Below, in pieces: positions 1 to 5,352 of a stretch of 7,148 nucleotides of DNA. A program made the translations under genes and the position numbers. The notes under the pieces are model-generated. The model searched no databases, was not told where the DNA came from, and saw nothing but the letters and a program-made list of their open reading frames with translations. Source of the stretch: Thermodesulfobacteriota bacterium (GTDB lineage Bacteria; Desulfobacterota; Desulfocorpusculales; Desulfocorpusculum); the NCBI GenBank assembly GCA_028275295.1, contig JAPWUY010000090.1, positions 1 through 7,148 of the forward strand, written 5' to 3'. Within the stretch, counting starts at the first letter, position 1, and each line of letters opens with the position of its first letter.

Positions 1-8
1 CTCCCCGT

Positions 9-163
9 GGAGGGGCGGGCTCCGCACGCCCGCAAGGAATGGTGGCGCTTGATCGAGGCATGTGCTCTCTTGGCCATCGGCTCCTCGTCAACCATCCGGT
101 GGAAATGGAATGGCCCGGCTTGCGTCTGGCCCGTATTCGCGGACGCGGAGACCGCGCCCCTCC
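9..163. ncRNA. Possible structured non-coding RNA, unidentified
   Basis: No convincing protein is encoded here; the open frames crossing it have unnatural composition and no recognisable motif. The sequence contains nested complementary arms. A 9-bp perfect closing stem pairs 9-17 with 155-163. Inside it is a long arm: 36-37/96-97, 39-42/92-95, 49-52/88-91 and 54-58/83-87, interrupted by single-base bulges at 38 and 53 and a six-base bulge at 43-48. A further hairpin is 122-126/142-146. A competing hairpin is 15-20/28-33 (GCGGGC/GCCCGC). The arms are mutually compatible apart from that competitor, giving a multi-branched fold. I compared it by eye with 6S RNA, RNase P, SRP RNA, tmRNA and the cobalamin riboswitch and could not match any of them. 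Strand is not determinable. It could also be a chance product of GC-rich sequence. Confidence 0.25.
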
Positions 164-289
164 GAGAAAATCGGTTTTCGCGTCATGTTGGGGCTTGCCT
201 AGCAAGGCCTTTGTGTTTTGGCTTGGCCCTGCCCAGGAGTGGCCCGAGGGGGGCTTTGGGCTCCCCATGGAATAGCTCCATGCGGAGCA
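164..289. other. Non-coding region with several short hairpins
   Basis: This stretch between the putative structured RNA and the promoter has no credible gene. Hairpins seen are 166-170/175-179 (GAAAA, TCGG loop, TTTTC), 194-198/202-206 (CTTGC/GCAAG) followed by a T-rich run that could be a weak terminator, 248-254/260-266 (GGGGGGC/GCTCCCC with one G-T wobble), and two mutually exclusive dyads at 267-271/277-281 and 275-279/284-288. The heptamer TGGCCCG occurs at 240 and also at 111 and 127. No function can be assigned. The last dyad ends next to the -35 element and may be regulatory. Confidence 0.3.
275..288. promoter_or_regulatory. Possible operator dyad beside the -35 box
   Basis: GCTCC at 275-279 and GGAGC at 284-288 form a perfect 5-bp inverted repeat with a 4-base spacer, ending one base before the candidate -35 element. 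The position suits a regulator-binding site for the HAD-hpnG unit, but the arms are short and no regulator gene is in the window. It overlaps another small dyad at 267-271/277-281, so only one of the two hairpins could form at a time in RNA. Confidence 0.2.
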
Positions 290-319
290 TTGACTAGGAA
301 CCGGTCTTTTCCTTATGGT
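290..319 (+). promoter_or_regulatory. Sigma70-like promoter for HAD-hpnG
   Basis: TTGACT at 290-295 matches the -35 consensus at five of six bases. TATGGT at 314-319 matches the -10 consensus at four of six, with an 18-base spacer. Transcription would begin near 326, leaving a short leader of about 30 bases before the HAD start codon at 355. It is the best promoter-like match in the upstream non-coding region and is correctly placed and oriented for the plus-strand pair. Confidence 0.5.
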
Positions 320-340
320 TTGCTGGTAAGGTCTCGCGAT

Positions 341-346
341 GGGAGG
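341..346 (+). promoter_or_regulatory. Ribosome binding site for the HAD gene
   Basis: GGGAGG lies 8 bases before the ATG at 355. It supports that start over the ATG at 339, which lies just before this site and is out of frame. Confidence 0.6.
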
Positions 347-354
347 ATGGATTC

Positions 355-981
355 ATGGTCGAGGTTGTCTTATTGGACTTGGGTAATGTTCTTGTCCATT
401 TCTCCCACCTTCCCATAGCTCAGGCTTTCTCTAGATGCGCATCCGTGGAGAGGTACCGGGACCCACAGGAGGTCATCCACTACCTTTTCAAAGGGCCAGA
501 ACCAGCCGAGGATCCATTCGATGAGGGCAGGATCTCGCCGCACGAATTCTACAGAAGGGTCTCCCTCGAGATGGGCCTCAAGATCTCGTTCGGTGAGTTT
601 TCCCTCATCTGGAACTCCATCTTCACGGAAAGGCCTGGGGCATCGGAACTCGTAGCCTCCCTCAAGGGCAGGGTCGGGCTCCACCTCCTTTCCAACACGA
701 ATGTACTCCACTTCGAGCACTGTCTCAGGCAGTTTCCCTGGCTCCATCTTTTCGATTCCTGGTTTCTGTCCTACGAGCTGGGGAGGAAGAAACCCCACCC
801 TGAAGTATATCGAAAGGTCGTGGAAACTCTCGGCTGTTCTCCCGAGAGAATAGTCTACTTTGACGACATAGAGGAAAACCTGAGGCCCGCATCTTCATTG
901 GGGATGAAGACGGTCTGGGTGGATCCAGGGAGATCCCTCGAGGAGTTGATGGAGCCATGGATGGCAAGGATCCTCTCCTGA
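355..981 (+). CDS. HAD-superfamily phosphatase, YihX-like
   Basis: This 208-residue soluble protein has the four HAD motifs. Motif I is DLGN (nucleophile Asp8; Gly10 stands where many HADs have the second Asp, as in E. coli YihX). Motif II is LSNTN (Ser113). Motif III is the Lys145-Lys146-Pro segment and motif IV is FDD (Asp170-Asp171). A helical cap lies at about residues 15-95. Length, motif spelling and the following RKKP and FDD segments resemble YihX, which hydrolyses alpha-glucose-1-phosphate (family knowledge recalled from memory). The start has a GGGAGG site 8 bases upstream. The last 25 bases overlap the start of hpnG, implying co-transcription and translational coupling. Context suggests a hopanoid role, possibly removing the anomeric phosphate of a phosphoribosylhopane. 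That is inference; a housekeeping sugar-phosphate phosphatase is the alternative. Confidence 0.88.
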   Translation: MVEVVLLDLGNVLVHFSHLPIAQAFSRCASVERYRDPQEVIHYLFKGPEPAEDPFDEGRISPHEFYRRVSLEMGLKISFGEFSLIWNSIFTERPGASELVASLKGRVGLHLLSNTNVLHFEHCLRQFPWLHLFDSWFLSYELGRKKPHPEVYRKVVETLGCSPERIVYFDDIEENLRPASSLGMKTVWVDPGRSLEELMEPWMARILS

Positions 982-1706
982 GGGCAAGGGAAATTGGCCT
1001 TGTGGCCGCCCTCCTGAGGGAGTGCAGGGGGATCCTCTCTTGGTCTGGATGGAAGGAGCTGAAATCCGGAAGGAAAGGGCGTGTATTCGAACTGCGCCAT
1101 GGGGAAAAGAGAATAACCCTTCTTGTGGCCGGAATGGGGGCGAAGAGGGCCAAATCCTCCGCAAAATTCCTCGTCGAGGAGTTCTGTCCGGAAGTCTTGG
1201 TCTGCGTCGGATTCTGTGGGGCCCTGGACCCCTCTCTCAGGGTAGGAGAGGTGGTGGAGGCGAGAGAACTTTTCATTTGGCGAGGGCCAGGGAGGCTCGA
1301 CCCGGGGCCCAGGATTGTCGGCCCTGCCCTCCACCGCCCCCTCAAGGCAGCGACCATGGTCTCCTGCCTGGAATTCGTGGCCAAAAGGAAAGTTTCAGAG
1401 GATCTCCAGGTAAGCTCTTTCCCTGGGACAGTGGATCTGGAAAGTTCCTTCGTGGCAGAGGTGGCCTATAGAGAGGGGAAGGGCTTTTTCGCTATAAAGG
1501 CTGTGAGCGACGAAGCGGAGCTAGATCCATCGACAAGAGTGAACCATTGGGTGGACTCCGAGTTGCGTATCCGGCCTTCTAGGGTGCTTTTGAGCCTTCT
1601 CAAGAGGCCTTCTTGGCTTGCGGATGCATGGAGGCTTTTTCTTCGCTCCAAAATTGCATCCGTGAACTTGGGAGAGAGTTTGAGAGATTTGCTTTTTCCG
1701 GGCTGA
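957..1706 (+). CDS. hpnG: Hopanoid-associated phosphorylase HpnG (adenosylhopane nucleosidase)
   Basis: This 249-residue protein of the nucleoside phosphorylase/MTA-SAH nucleosidase fold acts in hopanoid side-chain synthesis, removing adenine from adenosylhopane en route to ribosylhopane. Visible motifs are GLVAAL near the N-terminus (14-19), GMG (59-61) for phosphate or ribose contact, VGFCGAL (84-90) matching the family's Gly-rich strand, VDLES (159-163) corresponding to the ribose-binding VDMES, and SDEA (184-187) with the purine-contacting Asp185. The start ATG lies inside the HAD gene, with AGGAG at 941-945, 11 bases upstream. No nearer in-frame start was seen. Its partner hpnH is on the opposite strand in the convergent operon. 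Only 17 nt separate its stop from that operon's end, with no clear terminator. The hpnG call rests on motifs plus the hopanoid neighbourhood. Confidence 0.85.
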   Translation: MDGKDPLLRAREIGLVAALLRECRGILSWSGWKELKSGRKGRVFELRHGEKRITLLVAGMGAKRAKSSAKFLVEEFCPEVLVCVGFCGALDPSLRVGEVVEARELFIWRGPGRLDPGPRIVGPALHRPLKAATMVSCLEFVAKRKVSEDLQVSSFPGTVDLESSFVAEVAYREGKGFFAIKAVSDEAELDPSTRVNHWVDSELRIRPSRVLLSLLKRPSWLADAWRLFLRSKIASVNLGESLRDLLFPG

Positions 1707-1723
1707 GAGATCCGCAGGAATCC

Positions 1724-2500
1724 TCACCCGTGTCTTCGATGCCGGATCTTATAGACGGTCCAAAACAGGGCCAAAAAAAAGAAGGTCCCGGCGATGAAAG
1801 TGCTCGCAATGGCCAAGGTGAATTCTCCTATCCAGTAAGTCACAGCGAGGTTGAAGGCAATTATTCCCAGATAAAGCGCAGGCCCCCAGAGGCTCCAGAT
1901 GGGGATCCCGTTCCACCACGGGCCAGTGGTCCTTTTCCCCCATTTGGCCACAAGAGACTGAAAAATCTTGGTCATAATGATGGCCACAAAGAGCCATCCC
2001 ACGAAGTTGCTCATGGGAACGCCGAAGTAGGCTCCCTCTTCCCTATACCCATAGATCTTTCCCAGGAACCACTTCTCCCCTCTCAGGGCCACAGGATCCA
2101 CAACCACATCCAGGAGGACCATGAGGAGACTCGCCAGTATCCAGACACTCTTTTCTCCATGAGCCCTCTTTTCCCAGTTGGATCGTCCCACAGGGGTCAT
2201 GAGAAAAAGGGCTGTGGAATAACTACAGGCAGCGATGAACACATAGGAGATCGAGTCCATGAACGGCACGCCCATGATCCACAGCTCCTTGTCCCTGGTG
2301 GCCTCTATGTAATAGTAATCTCCGTATGGGAAGCCCCAATTTATGGAACAGAGCTCGGACAAGAAGGCGACCAAGTATCCCAAAGGCAAGAAGACAAAGG
2401 TGGGCTTACTGCCGAACTGCCCGGAGGCCCCCAGGAGATAGATGGCCAGGAAAACGAAAACATATGGCCTGAGGGTCAGGGTTCCCAGGAGAATTTCCAT
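1724..2500 (-). CDS. CruF/DUF422-like polytopic membrane protein
   Basis: This 258-residue, very hydrophobic protein has about seven membrane segments (roughly residues 11-26, 33-50, 78-101, 118-136, 160-180, 203-222 and 228-250) and a basic C-terminal tail. It resembles the carotenoid biosynthesis protein family DUF422. Characterised CruF members add water across terminal isoprenoid double bonds (carotenoid 1,2-hydratase, bisanhydrobacterioruberin hydratase). Family-like patches are SELCSINWGFPYGDYYY (48-64), GVPFMDSISY (77-86), LDVVVDPVA (130-138) and GVPMSNFVGW (160-169), with intramembrane acidic residues Glu49, Asp61, Asp82, Asp131 and Asp135. It is the last gene of the operon, starts 5 nt after hpnH and has no good ribosome binding site, so it probably depends on coupling to hpnH. 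No carotenoid genes are visible, so a hopanoid substrate is plausible but unproven. Confidence 0.8.
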   Translation of the reverse strand: MEILLGTLTLRPYVFVFLAIYLLGASGQFGSKPTFVFLPLGYLVAFLSELCSINWGFPYGDYYYIEATRDKELWIMGVPFMDSISYVFIAACSYSTALFLMTPVGRSNWEKRAHGEKSVWILASLLMVLLDVVVDPVALRGEKWFLGKIYGYREEGAYFGVPMSNFVGWLFVAIIMTKIFQSLVAKWGKRTTGPWWNGIPIWSLWGPALYLGIIAFNLAVTYWIGEFTLAIASTFIAGTFFFLALFWTVYKIRHRRHG

Positions 2501-2505
2501 TTATT

Positions 2506-3504
2506 TCAGGTCAAGTTCCACAGGATCATTCGCCAGAGATCGCGGGGGTTTTTCCCCAGCTCCCTCACCACCGTTGGCTCAAAACCGCAGTGCATCATGC
2601 AGTTGGCGCAGCGAGGGTCTTCCCCTCTTACGAATCTTTCCCATGGGGTCTTATCCATCAGTTCCTTGAAGGTCTGATAGTGCCCGTCCGTTATGAGATA
2701 GCAGGGGGATTTCCATCCAGCTGGATTCCTCGTGGGGTTGCCCCAAGGGGTGCATCGAAGACGCCTCTTGCCCATGAGGAACTCCAAGTAGAGAGGGGTG
2801 CTTATGACCTTGTATTTGCGCGAAATGGCCTCTATCTCCCTGAATTTCTCAACGATCTCTTCCCTGGTCAAGAAGATCCCCTCCTCTACAGCCTCGTAAT
2901 TGTAAGCTGGGGCCACGAGGAACCCATCTACTCCTTCCTTGGTCAAGAGGTGAAATAGAAAATCCAGTTTCCCCGGTTCTGTGTCTCGATAAATCGTTGT
3001 GTTGGTCGTGACCCTGAACCCCTTCCCTTTCGCCTTCCTTATCCCATCCAGGGCCCTATCGAAGGTGCCAGGAGTCCCTATTATGGAATCGTGCACTTCC
3101 CTGGGCCCGTCCAGGTGTACGTTGAAGGTGAAACGGGCGGATGGTCTGAACATCTCCAGGGATTCTCCCAGCAGCACCCCGTTGGTGCACAGATAGACAT
3201 GTCTCTTTCTCCGTAGGAGCTCCTTCACCAGAGGCCCTACTTGGGAATAGAGGAGGGGTTCCCCGCCCGTCACCGTGACAACTGGAGCAGGACACTCCTG
3301 GACCGCCTCCAGACATTCCTCCAGGGCTAGCTCCTTTCCCAGAGTATCCCTGTACTCCCTTATGCGACCACACCCCGCGCATCTCAAATTGCACCTGTGG
3401 GTCGGCTCCAGCATGAGCACCAGGGGAAATCTCCTGACCCCCCTGAGGGCGTTCTTCAATAGATAAAGGGTCATGTCCCAATGTAAAAGCAGAGGAAACT
3501 TCAT
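2506..3504 (-). CDS. hpnH: Radical SAM adenosylhopane synthase HpnH
   Basis: This 332-residue radical SAM enzyme joins the 5'-deoxyadenosyl radical from SAM to diploptene, giving adenosylhopane, the first step of C35 hopanoid side-chain assembly. The family hallmark PLVLMLEPTHRCNLRCAGCG includes the CX3CX2C cluster ligands Cys38, Cys42 and Cys45. GGEP at 80-83 contacts SAM. The C-terminal region has CTPWGNPTRN (from Cys251), SPCYL (Cys268) and Cys299, Cys302 and Cys306 followed by GFEP, all as in HpnH. The frame is open 63 codons further upstream, but those codons lie inside the DUF116 gene and look unnatural. I chose the ATG at 3504 because AGGAG (3510-3514) sits 5 bases upstream, it forms an ATGA overlap with the DUF116 stop, and the protein then begins like known HpnH. 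Confidence 0.93.
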   Translation of the reverse strand: MKFPLLLHWDMTLYLLKNALRGVRRFPLVLMLEPTHRCNLRCAGCGRIREYRDTLGKELALEECLEAVQECPAPVVTVTGGEPLLYSQVGPLVKELLRRKRHVYLCTNGVLLGESLEMFRPSARFTFNVHLDGPREVHDSIIGTPGTFDRALDGIRKAKGKGFRVTTNTTIYRDTEPGKLDFLFHLLTKEGVDGFLVAPAYNYEAVEEGIFLTREEIVEKFREIEAISRKYKVISTPLYLEFLMGKRRLRCTPWGNPTRNPAGWKSPCYLITDGHYQTFKELMDKTPWERFVRGEDPRCANCMMHCGFEPTVVRELGKNPRDLWRMILWNLT

Positions 3505-4343
3505 CTCGACTCCTGTCCCTGGGAAGGGCCTTTGGAGCTCGAGATAGCCTCGAAGAACTCCAACGCCTCCTTGAACTCTTTCAAATCCACCAGGGTGTTC
3601 TTGCAAGGGCCTTCCGGCCTCTTGTTCGGGATGCCTATGACCGGGACCCTGAGGGCAACATCCCTTATGCCACTTGCCAGATCCCTCTCGCACGCCAGGG
3701 CTATTATGAAGTCGGGCTTTTCCTTGCGGATGGCCTTTCTGGCCTCCTCGCCTCCTCCTGCGGTGGCAACGGCGTGGTTTCTTCCCTCCATCAACTTTTT
3801 TATCTCTTGACGGGTCTCGCGGCTCAAACAGCGAGGAAGGAGTATGAGGAGCTTCTTCCTGGTCCCTGCGTCAGTGTGGGAGCGACTCAATGTGTTGTTC
3901 ACTTTGATGAAGGAATTGAAGACCCTGTCCCTGCTCAATCCCATTCTCCTCCCAAGCCAAACGGCCTTGGGAAGGAGCCAAAGAAGCATCCTCTCGCTCC
4001 ATCCATAGGGAAGGACCCTTTTATTTGCCAGTGCCTCGAGAAGGAAGGCTAGGTAAAAGACCAAAGAGGCCAAGGTGAGCAGGAGGAACATCAACTCCAG
4101 AGGCTGGGACAGGTAAGGTGGCAGTTCCTCTACTCTGGGCTTCATCAGGTATCCTGCAAGAAGGATCAGGCCCAGAAAGATGGCGTAAACCCAGGTAGCC
4201 AGTGAAAGGAACCGAGTCTTGGGCTCCTCAACATCCTCCTCTGGCGTCCCGTCCCAGTCTTCCCACTCATCCCCGAGCTTCCTGTCGGACTCTTTTTCCC
4301 TTGGGGGGCCGGATTCCTTTGGTTTATTGGGCTCGAAGGTCAT
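3501..4343 (-). CDS. DUF116-like membrane protein lacking the Cys cluster
   Basis: This is a 280-residue protein. Residues 1-43 are charged, rich in Pro and acidic residues and probably disordered. Two membrane segments follow (about 46-66 and 83-104), then an amphipathic stretch (115-135) and a cytosolic C-terminal domain from about 160. That domain matches DUF116: LLILLPRCLS (165-174), AVATAGGG (191-198), IIALACERDLASGI (213-226) and GPCKNT (245-250). DUF116 is described as having seven conserved cysteines. Here only Cys172, Cys218 and Cys247 occur; the C...C..CG.C group expected between the first and the ACE motif is absent. The function of the family is unknown to me. It lies between hpnA and hpnH, 18 nt after hpnA and overlapping hpnH by 4 nt, so it is co-expressed with hopanoid enzymes. 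AGGAGG (4347-4352) is only 3 bases from the ATG. Confidence 0.78.
   Translation of the reverse strand: MTFEPNKPKESGPPREKESDRKLGDEWEDWDGTPEEDVEEPKTRFLSLATWVYAIFLGLILLAGYLMKPRVEELPPYLSQPLELMFLLLTLASLVFYLAFLLEALANKRVLPYGWSERMLLWLLPKAVWLGRRMGLSRDRVFNSFIKVNNTLSRSHTDAGTRKKLLILLPRCLSRETRQEIKKLMEGRNHAVATAGGGEEARKAIRKEKPDFIIALACERDLASGIRDVALRVPVIGIPNKRPEGPCKNTLVDLKEFKEALEFFEAISSSKGPSQGQESR
3510..3514 (-). promoter_or_regulatory. Ribosome binding site deciding the hpnH start
   Basis: AGGAG on the minus strand lies 5 bases before the ATG at 3504. It lies inside the 3' end of the DUF116-like gene, whose TGA stop overlaps the hpnH ATG (ATGA). This argues against the longer open frame that begins at 3693. 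Confidence 0.6.
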
Positions 4344-4361
4344 GGGCCTCCTGACTCCACA

Positions 4362-5351
4362 TCAAGGGGCGTACCCATTGTCCCTGAACCAGGCGACACT
4401 CTCTGCCAGAGCCTGCCGCACGGGTGTTTGGGGCAATCCCAGCTCCCTTATGGCCTTGGAAGGATCGAAGAACATCTTCTTGGCTGCCATTCTAACCCCA
4501 TCAAGGGGTATGGGAGGCTCCCTCCTGGTTACCCTGCTCACTCCTTCCAAGACATATGCCAAAAGCAAGATGGGCCATCTGGGAAGTCTCACTCTAGGAG
4601 CCTTTCTGCCAGAGATGGCCTCCAGAAGCCCGAATATCTCCCTCAAGGTGAGATTCTGGTTACCCAGGATGTACTTCTCGCCCTTTCTCCCCCTTTCCAT
4701 GGCCAGGATGTGGCCTTCTGCCACGTCCCTCACGTGCACTATGTTGAGGCCAGTGTCCAGGTACGCTACCATTCGGCCCCTGAGGAAATCCACTATTATC
4801 CGGCCTGTGGGTGTCGGCTTTCTGTCCTTGGGTCCTATCGGGGTGCTGGGATTGACCACAACTACATCGAGACCCTCCCTAGCGGACGTCAAGGCCTCTC
4901 TCTCGGCCAGGAATTTGGATCTCTTGTAGTGGCCCACCATGTCCTCCAAGCTCACAGGGGTATCCTCTGTGCCTGGAGATCCGTCCTTTGGGATTCCCAG
5001 GGCGCCAACGGAGCTCGTGTACACGACCCTCTCCACCTTCGCTCTTCTTGCTGCCTCGAGAACGTTCTTGGTCCCCTGGACATTCGTGGCATACATGTTC
5101 TCGGGATCCGGAACCCACAGCCTGTAGTCCGCGGCTGTGTGAAAAATCACTCGGCATCCCCTGGCACACCTCTCGAGAGCTTCCAGGTCTCTCACATCTC
5201 CCAGAAAGAGCTCTACATCCTCTTTGGGCAAGAAAGACCTGGCTAAGGTTTCGTCCCTCACAAAACACCTGACCTGGAATCCCCTCTCCAGCAACACATC
5301 CAGGAGGTTCGCCCCCACAAAGCCCGTTGCCCCTGTGAGCATAACTAACAT
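4362..5351 (-). CDS. hpnA: Hopanoid-associated NAD-dependent epimerase/SDR HpnA
   Basis: An extended short-chain dehydrogenase/NAD(P)-dependent sugar epimerase-like enzyme, 329 residues from this start. It carries the Rossmann glycine motif TGATGFVG (6-13), an acidic loop near GDVRDL, the serine strand VYTSSVG (110-116), the catalytic YxxxK as YKRSK (Tyr142, Lys146), NPSTPIGP (167-174) and NIVHVRDVAEGH (203-214). The pattern matches the hopanoid-associated sugar epimerase HpnA; the reaction it catalyses is not certain. Three starts are possible: GTG at 5360 (overlapping the shc stop), ATG at 5351 and ATG at 5342. I chose 5351 because AGGTGA, a perfect anti-Shine-Dalgarno match, lies 5 bases upstream. 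That places the start one base after the shc TGA. It is the second gene visible in the operon. Confidence 0.9.
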   Translation of the reverse strand: MLVMLTGATGFVGANLLDVLLERGFQVRCFVRDETLARSFLPKEDVELFLGDVRDLEALERCARGCRVIFHTAADYRLWVPDPENMYATNVQGTKNVLEAARRAKVERVVYTSSVGALGIPKDGSPGTEDTPVSLEDMVGHYKRSKFLAEREALTSAREGLDVVVVNPSTPIGPKDRKPTPTGRIIVDFLRGRMVAYLDTGLNIVHVRDVAEGHILAMERGRKGEKYILGNQNLTLREIFGLLEAISGRKAPRVRLPRWPILLLAYVLEGVSRVTRREPPIPLDGVRMAAKKMFFDPSKAIRELGLPQTPVRQALAESVAWFRDNGYAP

Positions 5352-5352
5352 C

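Noticed and set aside
7..297. Short plus-strand open frames in the left non-coding region (7-297 and 39-275)
   Set aside because: They have no ribosome site worth the name, no motif and composition typical of translated non-coding GC-rich DNA. The inverted repeats explain the region better.
725..1384. A 219-codon minus-strand open frame opposite the HAD and hpnG genes
   Set aside because: It is Ser, Pro and Arg rich with no motif, and it lies antisense to two well-supported genes.
1708..1749. A 7-bp inverted repeat (AGATCCG/CGGATCT) at the convergent hpnG/DUF422 junction as a bidirectional terminator
   Set aside because: The loop is 28 bases, no T-run follows on either strand, and part of it lies inside the DUF422 coding region. 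The evidence is too weak to call a terminator.
1613..2677. A 354-codon plus-strand open frame running through the end of hpnG and opposite the DUF422 gene
   Set aside because: The translation is rich in Gly, Pro, Gln, Glu and His with no motif. It lies antisense to a clear seven-segment membrane protein and the start of the hpnH C-terminus. It is a by-product of GC-rich codon use.
3505..3693. A 63-codon N-terminal extension of hpnH
   Set aside because: It overlaps the DUF116 coding region, has unnatural composition, and the ATG at 3504 has a proper ribosome site and gives a family-like N-terminus.
4219..5246. Two long plus-strand open frames opposite the DUF116 and hpnA genes
   Set aside because: They have low-quality composition without domains, while the minus-strand frames carry the Rossmann, YxxxK and DUF116 motifs.
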